From Myxococcales bacterium (GTDB lineage: Bacteria; Myxococcota; Kuafuiibacteriia; Kuafuiibacteriales; Kuafuiibacteriaceae): a DNA stretch of 35,948 bases. The notes beneath the pieces are model-generated. The model searched no databases. It saw only the letters and a program-made list of their open reading frames with translations, and was not told where the DNA came from. The stretch is from positions 1-35,948 of the forward strand of contig JAHQVK010000210.1 in assembly GCA_019634385.1 (NCBI GenBank), written 5' to 3'. Positions 8,046-16,827 of this stretch are shown here, one piece after another (the stretch's first letter is position 1; each line of letters begins with the position of its first letter). The position numbers and the translations under genes are program-made.

Positions 8046-8627
8046 TTAGGTGATCTCACGAACGAGCCGTGGTCGAAGTTTCTGCGCGACTCTTCGCGCA
8101 TGACCGAAGCTACGGATCCGTTTGCGGTCCAGCACAATCACCAAATAGAAATCTTCAGGCAAGCTGAGGACCACCAGCCCTACATTACGATAGGCTATTT
8201 CCAGCGTATCGAGCGGACCACCATGCCGAGACAACGTCTTGCGACTAAATGTCATCAACAACGCACAGGGCTCTGCGGCAGCAAGACGCAACAGATACTG
8301 CCCCACAGAAACTTGGGATCGCACCGCATTCGGCACATGTTTTTGGGCTTCCGCTTCAACATCCGGGGGAAGCGGCCCAACACCCCACCGAGTGACAACG
8401 GCTTCTCCTTCAAAATCACACAGTACCGCTCCAAGCGCTCCAGGGACTGCCGCCGCCTCTTCCACGGCCGCTTCGAAAACGCCCTCAGCGGTTAGATGGT
8501 CAACAACGCCAATCATATCTACAGATCCCAATTTTAGTTTTACACATACAATAGGTGAGTGTCTCTCACCTCGGAGAATAATCTCTTGCTGCTTCGTGAT
8601 CCGTTCGAAAGTTCGATGATCAACCAC
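8046..8627 (-). CDS. Roadblock/LC7-family protein
   Basis: This small cytosolic protein has the roadblock/LC7 fold seen in bacterial GTPase regulators such as MglB: 'HLTAEGVFEAAVEEAAAVPGALGAVLCDFEGEAVV' in two parts, and a C-terminal strand-helix 'FYLVIVLDRKR...GHARRVAQKLRPRLVREI'. These proteins usually dimerise and act on small Ras-like GTPases; no such GTPase gene is in the window. The frame begins at GTG 8627, but ATG 8516 (GGGA 10 bases upstream) would start directly at the domain. A candidate promoter is at 8687-8715, making this the first gene of its unit. Confidence 0.75.
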   Translation of the reverse strand: MVDHRTFERITKQQEIILRGERHSPIVCVKLKLGSVDMIGVVDHLTAEGVFEAAVEEAAAVPGALGAVLCDFEGEAVVTRWGVGPLPPDVEAEAQKHVPNAVRSQVSVGQYLLRLAAAEPCALLMTFSRKTLSRHGGPLDTLEIAYRNVGLVVLSLPEDFYLVIVLDRKRIRSFGHARRVAQKLRPRLVREIT

Positions 8628-8686
8628 TCATCCGAGCAGTAGCTGTTCCTTAGCTTTGTCCGCTGGAACTGGGATGTTTGCGGTCG

Positions 8687-8715
8687 AATATCCAACAAAA
8701 TCGAGTCGTTCGCAA
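8687..8715 (-). promoter_or_regulatory. Candidate sigma70-type promoter for the roadblock gene
   Basis: On the minus strand TTGCGA (8710-8715) and GATATT (8687-8692) are separated by exactly 17 bp, 60 bp before the GTG at 8627. Each hexamer matches four of six consensus bases. Confidence 0.35.
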
Positions 8716-8805
8716 TGATACCTTCCGACTACGCACAACCCAGCGAACCGAGCATTGCCCATTCACGTAGTGCTTTGCGTTCACTATTTGGGTGAAGGCC
8801 CTTGC

Positions 8806-9279
8806 TCAGGTGTCGGCACTTGCAATGCGGTCCAAAACCCCGTTAACGAACGCGCCGGACTCCGAGGTACCAAACATTTTAGCCAACTCAACCGCCTCGT
8901 TCAGCACCACTTTTCGAGGCACGTCTGGGGCGCAATAAAGAAGCTCAAAGGTGGCTAAACGAAGTACATTCCGATCCAAAATAGCCATTCGTTCCAGTCG
9001 CCACTTGGTACTCACTTTCTGAATGGCCGCATCCAGATCCAATCTGCGGTGACCAACACCAACCACCAGCATCTCAGCAAACGTACGTGCTTCCCCTTGG
9101 CGATCGAGGTCGAGCCGGACCCGGTATGCTTGCCCCCGATCCCAAGACTGCGGGGGATCTATCGGTCGTCCAGAGCCAAAGTTGTCAAAAAAGAATGCTA
9201 TGGCCTGGGTGCTCTCAGCACGGGTCACATCCATGCCGTAGAGCATCATCAGTGCCCATTGACGAGCCTGCCGACGCAC
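8806..9279 (-). CDS. nusB: Transcription antitermination factor NusB
   Basis: NusB binds boxA RNA with NusE (S10) in rRNA antitermination. The family N-terminus 'RRQARQWALMMLYGMDVT' and the C-terminal 'MAILDRNVLRLATFELLY', 'PRKVVLNEAVELAKMFGT' and 'FVNGVLDRIA' blocks are all present, and 157 residues is a normal length. The start is GTG at 9279, two bases after the ribH stop. The ribH-nusB order is the standard one in many bacteria, and this gene is the last of the glyA-nrdR-rib-nusB run. Confidence 0.95.
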   Translation of the reverse strand: MRRQARQWALMMLYGMDVTRAESTQAIAFFFDNFGSGRPIDPPQSWDRGQAYRVRLDLDRQGEARTFAEMLVVGVGHRRLDLDAAIQKVSTKWRLERMAILDRNVLRLATFELLYCAPDVPRKVVLNEAVELAKMFGTSESGAFVNGVLDRIASADT

Positions 9280-9281
9280 AA

Positions 9282-9749
9282 CTAGCCCCTCAGGAGCTTG
9301 GACAGGTTGGCCATTTCCACAACCGCCGCTGCTGCTTCCCAGCCTTTGTTGCCATGTTTGGTACCGGCTCGCTCTACCGCCTGCTCAATAGAGTCAGTGG
9401 TGAGCACGCCGAAAGACACAGGCAAACCCTTATCCATTTGTACCTGTGCGCACCCTTTGGCGACCTCTCCAGCAACATACTCAAAATGCGGGGTTCCACC
9501 CCTTATGACGCAGCCCAGGGCGATCACGCCGTCTACGCCTTGTCGCTCTGCCATCCACTGGACCGCCAATGGCATTTCCCAGGCTCCAGGTACCCGCACA
9601 ACCGTCTGATCACCGTGTGCCGCGCCATGGCGCACCAGGTAGTCCATAGCGCCCTCCAGCAACCGCTCGGTAATCAAAGCGTTAAATCGGGATACAACAA
9701 GGCCAAAGCGTAATCCCTGCGCCGTTAATGGTGCTTCAAAGTGCTTCAT
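9282..9749 (-). CDS. ribH: 6,7-dimethyl-8-ribityllumazine synthase
   Basis: This enzyme condenses dihydroxybutanone phosphate with the ribitylaminouracil to give lumazine, the penultimate riboflavin step. Typical motifs are visible: '[21 protein letters not shown]', '[40 protein letters not shown]' in sections, and '[31 protein letters not shown]'. The conserved His region 'GGTPHFEYV' and Arg region 'AGTKHGNKG' are intact. The length of 155 residues is normal. Its ATG overlaps the ribBA stop by four bases, and nusB follows two bases after its stop. Confidence 0.96.
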   Translation of the reverse strand: MKHFEAPLTAQGLRFGLVVSRFNALITERLLEGAMDYLVRHGAAHGDQTVVRVPGAWEMPLAVQWMAERQGVDGVIALGCVIRGGTPHFEYVAGEVAKGCAQVQMDKGLPVSFGVLTTDSIEQAVERAGTKHGNKGWEAAAAVVEMANLSKLLRG

Positions 9750-10909
9750 AGGTTTCGGTTCCTCTCCATGAGAAGCGGTACTCGCTCCACAAGTTCCAGC
9801 CCGAAGCCCTCGAGCCCCACAATGCGGACCTCACTGTTGCTCATGAGCTTAAACCGGCGGATACCCAAGGTTTTAAGTATCTGAGCCCCAATCCCGAATT
9901 CACGAAGATCAAGTCGTTCACCCACCTGCTGATAGTTGGATGCGCCACTGATGTGTCCCAAATCTTCGAGTTTCTGCGACAGAGGTCTCGAGCCTTCCCG
10001 GGGCCGAACCAGATACACGAATAATCCGTTTCCGGCATCGCAAATCTGCCCCATAGCGGCTTGGAACTCTTCTCCCCCTCCCGAGAGAACTAGCGACATC
10101 AAGTCCGCGGGTAGATCGATAGACTGAACCCTCACCAACGGAACACTATCCGGTGCCAGCGTTCCTTTACTTAAAGCCAGGTGCTCAGTGCCATCTACAC
10201 GAGAGCGAAGCACCGACACTTCCAGCTCCCCCCAGTTCTCGGTAGACACCCTTCGCGAAACAACCGTTTCAACCAGCAAATCGTGGGCTAGACGATAATC
10301 AACCAGCTCAGCGATCGTAACGATCCGAAGGCTGTGTTGTTCTGCGAACTTCTCGAGTTCTGGTCGCCGGGCCATTGTCCCGTCCGGATTCATGATTTCG
10401 CAAATCACCCCCGAGGGGTCCAAACCAGCGAGAATAGATAGGTCAACCGACCCCTCAGTCTGACCGGTACGGACCAAGACGCCACCGCTACGGGCCCGAA
10501 TCGGAAACACGTGGCCCGGCGTAACCAGGTCCGAGGGCTGAGTTTGGGGACGAGTGGCGACCTGAATGGTCAGCGCGCGGTCCTGAGCACTGATGCCCGT
10601 CGACACCCCCTCAGCGGCTTCTATGGAGACCGTAAAGCCAGTCTGAAACGGTGATCGATTGCGCTGAGTCATCATCGGAAGCTCCAGCTGTTCGATCTTG
10701 GCTTCGGTTAAGGTCAGACAGATAAGCCCTCGACCGTGGGTAGCCATAAAGTTGATGGCCTCGGGGGTGACCTTCTCAGCGGCCATGCACAAATCACCCT
10801 CGTTTTCCCGGTCCTCATCGTCCACCAGAATAACCATTTTGCCTTGCGCGATATCCTCAATGGCGCCGCGCACATTGGTCCATGGCATAGTGTTAATGGG
10901 GCGTGGCAT
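9746..10909 (-). CDS. ribB: 3,4-dihydroxy-2-butanone-4-phosphate synthase with degenerate GTP cyclohydrolase II domain (RibBX type)
   Basis: The N-terminal half is an intact RibB that makes dihydroxybutanone phosphate from ribulose-5-phosphate: '[16 protein letters not shown]' acidic metal/substrate loop, 'THGRGLICL', and '[20 protein letters not shown]'. The C-terminal half has the RibA fold, with '[20 protein letters not shown]' and '[16 protein letters not shown]' kept. It lacks the zinc-binding C-x10-C-x-C cluster, replaced around '[17 protein letters not shown]', and the RQEGRGIG segment, replaced by 'RPREGSRPL'. It should therefore not have GTP cyclohydrolase II activity, as in the RibBX variants known from Proteobacteria. 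I chose ATG 10909 because GAGG lies 9 bases upstream; the frame opens to 10945. It overlaps ribH by four bases. Confidence 0.92.
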   Translation of the reverse strand: MPRPINTMPWTNVRGAIEDIAQGKMVILVDDEDRENEGDLCMAAEKVTPEAINFMATHGRGLICLTLTEAKIEQLELPMMTQRNRSPFQTGFTVSIEAAEGVSTGISAQDRALTIQVATRPQTQPSDLVTPGHVFPIRARSGGVLVRTGQTEGSVDLSILAGLDPSGVICEIMNPDGTMARRPELEKFAEQHSLRIVTIAELVDYRLAHDLLVETVVSRRVSTENWGELEVSVLRSRVDGTEHLALSKGTLAPDSVPLVRVQSIDLPADLMSLVLSGGGEEFQAAMGQICDAGNGLFVYLVRPREGSRPLSQKLEDLGHISGASNYQQVGERLDLREFGIGAQILKTLGIRRFKLMSNSEVRIVGLEGFGLELVERVPLLMERNRNL

Positions 10910-11007
10910 GTAGTGGACCTCGTGACAACAAACCTTGACCAACACTGCCCGACTGAAGTCCCAAACTGGCGACCGTGCATCTTGGGCTCGTGTGCTACAC
11001 CAGAAGC

Positions 11008-11109
11008 CACTTGGGCTGAACCCAAGTTCCTGCTTCTACGCGGGGCTAAGCCCCGCTGCGTGACCACTTGTTGATTCTTACAGAATCAATTCAAGTGGTC
11101 TTTGCCGTA
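11008..11109 (+). repeat. Triple-hairpin dispersed repeat, copy 1
   Basis: This 102-bp copy folds as three consecutive hairpins. The first is ACTTGGG/CCCAAGT (11009-11027). The second is GCGGGGC/GCCCCGC with loop TAA (11040-11056). The third is a long one with stems GACCACTTG/CAAGTGGTC and TTGATTCT/AGAATCAA around loop TAC (11062-11100). It is about 90% identical to copy 2 (28724-28825) and clearly related to copy 3 (21447-21544, minus). It fills most of the gap between the ribE stop (11111) and the ribBA start, in antisense orientation to both genes. No transposase is nearby. Confidence 0.85.
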
Positions 11110-11110
11110 T

Positions 11111-11794
11111 TCAGTCCTTTAGAAGCCCGAATCCTAGTTCGCTTAGCCGCTCGAGCGTCAGCGAGCTAGGATTCGAATGGAGCGCACTCTTCGGCTGAAG
11201 AAGCCCATCAACGTAACGCACCAAAAGGTCAGCCTCGACATTCACCCCTGAGCCCACCGAGCGCTGGCGCAATGACGTTACTTTCCAGGTGTGCGGAATG
11301 ATCGAAAGCTGAAACCCTCGAGCGTCTCGGTCAACCACGGTTAGACTGATGCCGTCTACGGACACCGAACCCCTGGGGATCACCAATCGTAGAATCTCCG
11401 GCGGGATATCAACCCAAAGGTCCCATGCATTGTCACGCTGAGTCACCGAGCGAACTTGTCCCACCGCATCCACATGTCCTTGCACCATATGTCCACCCAA
11501 CCGGGTAGAAAGCGTCAAAGAACGCTCCAGATTGACCACCTGTCCAACCTTCAGGGTGCCTATGGTGGTGCGTTCGAGAGTTTCCGGTCCCACTTCCACC
11601 CGGAAATGCTGGGCGTCTCCGGAGATCACCGTCAGACAAACGCCGTCGTGAGCAATCGAATCCCCCACAACAAACGGGGGAGAGCCTTCAGAGGACATTG
11701 CCCACGAATGAGCGATCTCCAGTTCTTTCCCGCCTTGGTGCCCAGAACGCACCGTACGGATCGTACCCTGAGCCTCAACAATGCCCGTAAACAC
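11111..11794 (-). CDS. ribE: Riboflavin synthase, alpha chain
   Basis: This enzyme dismutates two lumazine molecules to riboflavin. The two homologous lumazine-binding repeats are visible: N-terminal 'VFTGIVEAQGTI', '...GVCLTVI' and 'NLERSLTLSTRLGGHMVQGHVD', and second-half 'PRGSVSVDGISLTVV' with 'SIIPHTWKVTSL'. The family start MFTGIVE corresponds to a GTG at 11794, with GGGAAGAG upstream. The ORF runs to 11878 only because it crosses a tandem duplication. At 227 residues it is slightly long, with a C-terminal extension. Only a repeat element separates it from ribBA downstream. Confidence 0.94.
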   Translation of the reverse strand: MFTGIVEAQGTIRTVRSGHQGGKELEIAHSWAMSSEGSPPFVVGDSIAHDGVCLTVISGDAQHFRVEVGPETLERTTIGTLKVGQVVNLERSLTLSTRLGGHMVQGHVDAVGQVRSVTQRDNAWDLWVDIPPEILRLVIPRGSVSVDGISLTVVDRDARGFQLSIIPHTWKVTSLRQRSVGSGVNVEADLLVRYVDGLLQPKSALHSNPSSLTLERLSELGFGLLKD

Positions 11795-11820
11795 CCATGT
11801 CTCTTCCCGGAAGATGAAAG

Positions 11821-11960
11821 TCTCGGTCAAGGTCTCAACCGGTTGACCGCATGTAGGTACTCTTAGCCCTTCGACCATTAGAGGCTGCAGTCTCGGGTCA
11901 AGGTCTCAACCGGTTGACCCATGTAGGTACTCTTAGCCCCTCAACCATTAGAGGCTGCAG
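11821..11960 (-). repeat. 70-bp tandem duplication between nrdR and ribE, with a 12-bp palindrome per unit
   Basis: Units 11821-11890 and 11891-11960 are direct tandem copies that differ at only a few positions. The second unit runs into the 3' end of nrdR (stop at 11941-11943), so the duplicated unit consists of the nrdR tail plus the spacer. Each unit contains the perfect palindrome TCAACCGGTTGA (11835-11846 and 11906-11917). The palindrome could be an operator or part of an RNA hairpin; I see no match to a known binding site. Confidence 0.85.
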
Positions 11961-12423
11961 TCTCCTGAGTGCGGCGATCGATCAGCTCGTTGAGCTCTTT
12001 GGCAAACTCCGACAGGTCCGAGAAATCTCGAAAGACAGAGGCATAACGAATGTACGCAACGTCATCGATAGCCGCTAGACGCACAAGCACCTCCTCCCCA
12101 ATCAGCCGAGAAGGCACTTCCTTCTCTCCTGTTTCCTGAAGTTGCTTTTCGATATCATCTACTACCTGCTCGATCGCCGTCAGCGACACTGGCCGCTTCT
12201 CGCAAGCATGCCGAATACCCTCGACGACCTTGAGGCGATCGAATGTCTCTCTCCTCCCATCACTTTTAACAACTAGCGGTAAGACCTCCTCTACCCGCTC
12301 GTAGGACGTAAACCGCTTACCGCAGGCCCCACACTCGCGACGGCGGCGAATGGCTTCACCCTCTTTAGACAAACGAGAGTCAATCACACGGTTGACGGTG
12401 TGACTACAAAACGGACACTTCAC
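11941..12423 (-). CDS. nrdR: Transcriptional repressor NrdR
   Basis: NrdR represses ribonucleotide reductase genes in response to ATP/dATP. The N-terminal zinc ribbon is intact (CPFC at residues 3-6 and 'CGACGKRFTSYER' around 32-44), followed by an ATP-cone domain with 'VVKSDGRRETFDRLKVVEGI' and 'CEKRPVSL'. The length of 160 residues is usual, with a short C-terminal extension ending 'RTQETAASNG'. The start is a GTG at 12423. It follows glyA and precedes the riboflavin genes, a common arrangement in deltaproteobacteria. No NrdR-box was found in the window. Confidence 0.96.
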   Translation of the reverse strand: MKCPFCSHTVNRVIDSRLSKEGEAIRRRRECGACGKRFTSYERVEEVLPLVVKSDGRRETFDRLKVVEGIRHACEKRPVSLTAIEQVVDDIEKQLQETGEKEVPSRLIGEEVLVRLAAIDDVAYIRYASVFRDFSDLSEFAKELNELIDRRTQETAASNG

Positions 12424-12533
12424 CCTAGGCTAACACTTTAACGAACAACGCTTCTGAGCGCAACGCATAGGGGTGATTGAACCAACCAACCCCTACTGGT
12501 GGTAGCCATATACAATTTTCCAAACGTCACTAA

Positions 12534-13790
12534 CTACGAAACAAGACGTTGAGGATACAACGGGAAAGCCTTCGCCAGGGAGAGCACACCCTCGCGCACT
12601 CGATCCAGTTGTTGCTGATTATCGGGATGACATAGCGTTCGATCAAAAAGCTCAGCTACCACACGCATCTCGGCTTCTTTCATGCCCCGGGTCGTCAAAG
12701 CCGGCGTGCCCAAACGAATCCCCGACGTCACAAATGGTGACTCCGTATCCTGGGGAATCATGTTTTTATTCACCGTGATCTCCACCCGACCTAACGCTTC
12801 TTCCGCTTGTTTACCGGTCAGCTGCTTCGAACCTTTCACATCTATGAGCACGATGTGATTGTCGGTTCCCCCCGAGACCAACCGGTAACCCCTGGTCAAC
12901 AGCTCCTCCGCCAGCGCCTGAGCGTTCGACACCACCTGACGCTGATAGTCATTAAACTCCGGCTGAAGAGCTTCCTGAAAGGCCACTGCTTTGGCAGCCA
13001 CAACATGCATGAGTGGTCCACCCTGGAGCCCGGGAAAGACGCGACTGTTGATCAACTTAGCGTCATCATTTCGCATCATGATCGCACCGCCCCGAGGACC
13101 TCTCAGCGTCTTATGGGTCGTAGTTGTAACAAAATCCGCGTGCGGCACCGGAGATGGATGAATTCCAGCAGCCACCAGTCCCGCGATATGAGCGATATCG
13201 GTCATAAACCGGACGCCCATTTCTGAAGCCATCGCACCGAGCCGGGCAAAATCTATCGTCCGAGGATAAGCGGAGGCGCCAGCGACAAGCAGCTTCGGCT
13301 TGTGCTCCTTCAAAAGCTTATAGACTACGTCGTAGTCGATACGATGAGTCACGGGATCCACGCCGTAGGGAACAGCGTTATAGATGCGACCGGAAACATT
13401 TACTGGAGAGCCATGCGTAAGATGCCCCCCATCATTCAGGCTCATCGCTACGAAAGTATCCTTCGGATCGAGAACCCCAAAGAACACCGCCAAGTTAGCG
13501 GATGCACCCGAGTGGGGCTGTACATTGGCCGTTTCGCAGCCAAAAAGCTGGGTTAACCGCTCGATCGCGAGCCGCTCCGCCTGATCTACAACTTCGCACC
13601 CTCCGTAATACCGTTTGCCTGGCAAACCCTCCGCATATTTATTCGTCAGTGGTGACCCCACGGTCTCCAGCACCGCCTCAGATACGAAGTTTTCGCTAGC
13701 GATCAACTCAAGGCCCTGCTCCTGGCGCCGAGTCTCACGGACAATAATCTCATAGAGTGCTGGATCTGTTTGTTGGAGGGCATCGAGCAT
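12534..13790 (-). CDS. glyA: Serine hydroxymethyltransferase
   Basis: This PLP enzyme interconverts serine and glycine with transfer of the one-carbon unit to tetrahydrofolate. The PLP lysine lies in '[16 protein letters not shown]'. Other conserved parts are '[16 protein letters not shown]', '[17 protein letters not shown]', '[15 protein letters not shown]' and '[15 protein letters not shown]'. The length of 418 residues is normal. The ATG at 13790 matches the family start. It is the first gene of the glyA-nrdR-rib-nusB run; 110 bp separate it from nrdR, with an imperfect AGGGGT/ACCCCT inverted repeat but no T-tract. Confidence 0.97.
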   Translation of the reverse strand: MLDALQQTDPALYEIIVRETRRQEQGLELIASENFVSEAVLETVGSPLTNKYAEGLPGKRYYGGCEVVDQAERLAIERLTQLFGCETANVQPHSGASANLAVFFGVLDPKDTFVAMSLNDGGHLTHGSPVNVSGRIYNAVPYGVDPVTHRIDYDVVYKLLKEHKPKLLVAGASAYPRTIDFARLGAMASEMGVRFMTDIAHIAGLVAAGIHPSPVPHADFVTTTTHKTLRGPRGGAIMMRNDDAKLINSRVFPGLQGGPLMHVVAAKAVAFQEALQPEFNDYQRQVVSNAQALAEELLTRGYRLVSGGTDNHIVLIDVKGSKQLTGKQAEEALGRVEITVNKNMIPQDTESPFVTSGIRLGTPALTTRGMKEAEMRVVAELFDRTLCHPDNQQQLDRVREGVLSLAKAFPLYPQRLVS

Positions 13791-13851
13791 AGAGCCCGTT
13801 CTGCCTCCGGCGAGGGACGTGAATCAAGTTAAGCTTGAACTGGAACGCAAG

Positions 13852-14526
13852 TTATCGGCCCCAGGTCTTTGGCTCTTCATCGGTAGAAGCGTCATCGAGT
13901 CCCTCTCGAGCCTCTAGCTCCACGCGTGCTGGCGCTGGGACCTCGGTACCGTTGATCCGATAACCAATGAGGTTCTGCTCGGTCTGAGGGACTTCCCCTT
14001 GTCCATCAAGAATGGCCGAGGTTGTTATTTTTACAAGTCCTACCCCTCGAGCCCATGTAAATTGCCCCTGAAGAGTGACTCTATCGTCTTTCCGAATCCG
14101 TGAGACCACCTGCAAGCAGTCCTCAAATCGCCCAACAAGACACTCACAAGGTTCCCCCACCGAGACTAACTCATAGGTCTCCACCACCTGTGGACTTATC
14201 ATCGCGTTCCAATACCGCCCAACGCTAAGCGGTGCCCGAATCAGGTACCGATGCCGGTCCCGAAGCCCCCCCTCGGTAAACTTAAACGCGCCGCCCGAAT
14301 CATCCACAAAAAAACCATCTCGATCTTGGTAAAGAATACGAACCGTGCGGCGCCCAGTTTGTCCTGGAAAGCGGACCGCATAGGTCCACTGATGCCCCCT
14401 TGCTAGAGGCATATAAGGCGCAACTTGGGCCACCGATTGCGGTACTACCTGCCCTGAGGTTACACAACCGGATACCCCACTCACAAACAGGGTCACGCAA
14501 AAGGTCCGCTGCATAGACGGCGACAT
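13852..14526 (-). CDS. Hypothetical lipoprotein
   Basis: A signal peptide with lipobox VSGVSGC indicates a lipid-anchored envelope protein of about 200 mature residues. The body is beta-rich, with 'RGHQWTYAVRFPGQTGRRTVRI', 'YLIRAPLSVGRYWNAM' and 'GQFTWARGVGLVKITT', resembling small outer-membrane-associated beta-sheet lipoproteins that lack assigned function. The C-terminus is acidic. The ATG at 14526 is natural; a second ATG follows four codons later. It lies alone between the HEAT-repeat lipoprotein and glyA, all in the same direction. Confidence 0.75.
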   Translation of the reverse strand: MSPSMQRTFCVTLFVSGVSGCVTSGQVVPQSVAQVAPYMPLARGHQWTYAVRFPGQTGRRTVRILYQDRDGFFVDDSGGAFKFTEGGLRDRHRYLIRAPLSVGRYWNAMISPQVVETYELVSVGEPCECLVGRFEDCLQVVSRIRKDDRVTLQGQFTWARGVGLVKITTSAILDGQGEVPQTEQNLIGYRINGTEVPAPARVELEAREGLDDASTDEEPKTWGR

Positions 14527-14768
14527 CCTACCTCGGCCAGTATCTTAGCAGACAGCCAAAAAAAAGGTTCTTGGCGCCATAGCCACAATGAGACAGACAC
14601 CGTCGAAAGGCCGACTAAGGCGTATCTGTACCCTCCGGCTGTGCAGATGACGCCGTGGCCCGCGGGGGTGAGGGGTCAGCCTCGGAGACGGGGCACTGGA
14701 TGTACCCGGCCGAGGGGCTCGAAAGGGGGGGCGAAGCCACCGACCTCGCACACGACCATGCCCCATCT

Positions 14769-15611
14769 TCAAGGCGGAGAGGCCAACGCCTCTTTTGCTG
14801 CCGCTTGAACCTTTGGGTCAGGATGGCCACTTTGCACGGTAAACAGGTATGCTTCCGCTTCTTTGCCCCCCAATTGTCCCAGAAGAAATACCAGGGGAAC
14901 GGTAGCGGAGGGGTGGCGAGAAATCGCGTCAATAATGGCCCCCGCCGATGCCTTAATTCCGAATTCGACCAGTGCTGACGATAGACGAATAGCCTCTTGC
15001 AGCGGGGTCGTATCGTCCTTCAGACGGGCCACTAACTGAGGTGCCAACCCGACCAACTTGCGCTGTCTTGCTACCCGAACAACTTCCGCACGAGCGTGTG
15101 CATCCCCTTCCAGTAAGGTCTTAACGAGGAACGGTTCATCCGCCTTGGCCAACCGGATGGAGCGGTTTAGCCGGGTGATTAGTGCGTCTATTGCTGAGGC
15201 GACCAGAGGTTCACTGCCACTGGTTGCGGGCATCACCTCTACCTTCAGGACCTCAGCTACATATCGTTGCTGGCGATCGAGGGTATTCAACTCCCCAGAA
15301 AGACCTAAACCACGCCGTACCCACTCTGGGCGTTGGTCCGCCGGTCGCTCGGTGACCAATTCCACCTGCACCGTCAACTGCCATGCGTTGTCGTTACGCG
15401 AATCCAAGCGAACGCTAAAACCACTCAGTTTACCCGCGTGTTCGCGCAGAGCAGCACGGCTTTGGTCCATATCGATCACAAAACCCGGCGTACTGCGCAG
15501 AGGCAAAAAATCTATGTAGGCGATCTGATGCCGGGAGTTACAGCCGATCAGTAGAGCTCCGAGCACAACAAACCACCACCGCGGTTGGATTGGGTTCCAA
15601 ATGCCAGGCAT
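14769..15611 (-). CDS. Lipoprotein with C-terminal HEAT-like repeats
   Basis: The N-terminus is a lipoprotein signal (WWFVVLGALLIGC) followed by a beta-rich domain ('FSVRLDSRNDNAWQLTVQVELV'). From about residue 160 to the end there are short alpha-helical repeats of HEAT type ('LEGDAHARAEVVRVARQRKL', 'LFTVQSGHPDPKVQAAAKEAL'). HEAT repeats usually mediate protein-protein contacts; the partner is unknown. It starts five bases after the stop of the metallophosphoesterase gene, so the two are likely co-expressed. The 240 bp downstream are GC-rich and contain no convincing gene. Confidence 0.75.
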   Translation of the reverse strand: MPGIWNPIQPRWWFVVLGALLIGCNSRHQIAYIDFLPLRSTPGFVIDMDQSRAALREHAGKLSGFSVRLDSRNDNAWQLTVQVELVTERPADQRPEWVRRGLGLSGELNTLDRQQRYVAEVLKVEVMPATSGSEPLVASAIDALITRLNRSIRLAKADEPFLVKTLLEGDAHARAEVVRVARQRKLVGLAPQLVARLKDDTTPLQEAIRLSSALVEFGIKASAGAIIDAISRHPSATVPLVFLLGQLGGKEAEAYLFTVQSGHPDPKVQAAAKEALASPP

Positions 15612-15616
15612 TATTT

Positions 15617-16354
15617 CTATATACCAAGCAACAAGCGAGTACCAAAGTTGTGGGCCAGCCCCGCATCAATAATTTTTTGTCGTTGGGACTCTACGTCGTA
15701 CTCGACCCGAATATACTCAAACTCCTTCGTTTCGGTGTCGAAGAATCCGGCACAAGCCCGAGGATCATAGTCTCGTGGCTGTCCGACCGACCCGACAGTG
15801 ATGATGTACCTCAGCCCGTCGCGTAAACTAAATTTGGGCGCAACTACATCAAGCGCTTCGTCCGCCGTAAGAGCAAAGACCTTCGTCAGATGGGAGTGTC
15901 CGATGAACGTCACTGAGGCCAAGTCTTCTTTCAGTCTCGCGACCTCCTGCGCCTGCTCAAGAGCGAAGATATAGTCATATTCTTCTGGTTGTAGAGGTGA
16001 GCCATGACTCAATTCTATATCACCTTCAAGGCGGTGGGTGTATGGTAAGCCTTTGAGCCAAGCAATATTTTCTTCACTCAGTCGTTCCCGACACCAGTCC
16101 AACGCATCTCGTGCCGCATCATAGTAATAGGAATAGTCCATACGGCCGGCCACCGCAGCATCATGGTTACCTAGGAGTGTAACTGCGCATAGCTCACGTA
16201 CACGATCGCAGCAGGCCTGCGGCTCCGCTCCGTACCCAACAATATCCCCGAGGCAGTAATACGCATCTACCCCCCCTCTTTCTTCAAAAACAGCTAGGAT
16301 GGCCTCCAGGGCCTCTATGTTCCCATGGATGTCCGAAACGATCGCATATTTCAT
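15617..16354 (-). CDS. Metallophosphoesterase (calcineurin-like, YfcE/MJ0936 group)
   Basis: This is a cytosolic metal-dependent phosphoesterase. All motifs of the superfamily are in order: DIHGN at residues 8-12, GDIVGYG about 36-42, GNHD about 62-65, 'ELSHGSP' and GHSH at about 151-154. The C-terminal part ('VGSVGQPRDYDP') is typical of the predicted phosphodiesterase subgroup. The substrate cannot be told from sequence. The ATG at 16354 gives the canonical N-terminus (MKYAIVSDIHG). The HEAT lipoprotein gene follows five bases after its stop. Confidence 0.9.
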   Translation of the reverse strand: MKYAIVSDIHGNIEALEAILAVFEERGGVDAYYCLGDIVGYGAEPQACCDRVRELCAVTLLGNHDAAVAGRMDYSYYYDAARDALDWCRERLSEENIAWLKGLPYTHRLEGDIELSHGSPLQPEEYDYIFALEQAQEVARLKEDLASVTFIGHSHLTKVFALTADEALDVVAPKFSLRDGLRYIITVGSVGQPRDYDPRACAGFFDTETKEFEYIRVEYDVESQRQKIIDAGLAHNFGTRLLLGI

Positions 16355-16452
16355 TGAGGGACTTTCAAGAAGTTAAATTAGGTCAGGAACGACTGGCTAA
16401 GTATCAAAGGTCTACATCGGCGGGTCAAGCCATTTGCGATAACGGTCCTAGT

Positions 16453-16794
16453 CTACGAGTCTTGATCATGGACCAACAAGGCTAAACGCTCGACCTCCTC
16501 CTCCAACAACCTAACCTGGCCGCGTAGCCGCAGCACCCGGCGCCGTAGCCGCAGCACGTCCTGACGAGAGGGCAGGCGTCCCACGTGCCACAAGCTCTCT
16601 TGGAGCTCTTGAAGGACCGTACGCGCCTGTTGCAGGCGACTGATCGATATGATGAAGCGTTCCGGATCCTCACAGCGCCTCAGTCGCTCTACCACCCTAG
16701 ACAGCATTCGAAACTGGAATGGGCTACCCACCTCATGCATTATGCCACGCAATCGTCTGAGACCACCTGTACCCATCATGTACTTGCTTCCCAT
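16453..16794 (-). CDS. Small coiled-coil protein of unknown function
   Basis: I do not recognise this protein of about 113 residues. It is basic and highly helical, with a heptad-like C-terminus ('VLRLRRRVLRLRGQVRLLEEEVERLALL') that should form a coiled coil. A Pro/Gly-poor body and the absence of a signal peptide suggest a cytosolic or membrane-edge role. The start is unsure: ATG 16794, or ATG 16779 with GGGAAG upstream. It follows the 16828-17781 membrane-anchored gene by about 30 bp on the same strand and may work with it. Confidence 0.6.
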   Translation of the reverse strand: MGSKYMMGTGGLRRLRGIMHEVGSPFQFRMLSRVVERLRRCEDPERFIISISRLQQARTVLQELQESLWHVGRLPSRQDVLRLRRRVLRLRGQVRLLEEEVERLALLVHDQDS

Positions 16795-16827
16795 CACCTC
16801 GGATGACTCATCAACGCAGTTCTTCTT

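Noticed and set aside
11795-11940. A possible FMN riboswitch before the riboflavin genes
   Set aside because: The conserved RFN-element pieces (such as AGGGCGGGGTGAAA... and the CACCGGCGGT part) are not seen. The region is explained by the 70-bp tandem duplication.
14545-14932. Two minus-strand frames of 75 and 105 codons downstream of the HEAT lipoprotein
   Set aside because: They are Pro/Ser/Arg-rich, overlap the lipoprotein gene out of frame, have no ribosome binding sites and look like GC-driven open frames.
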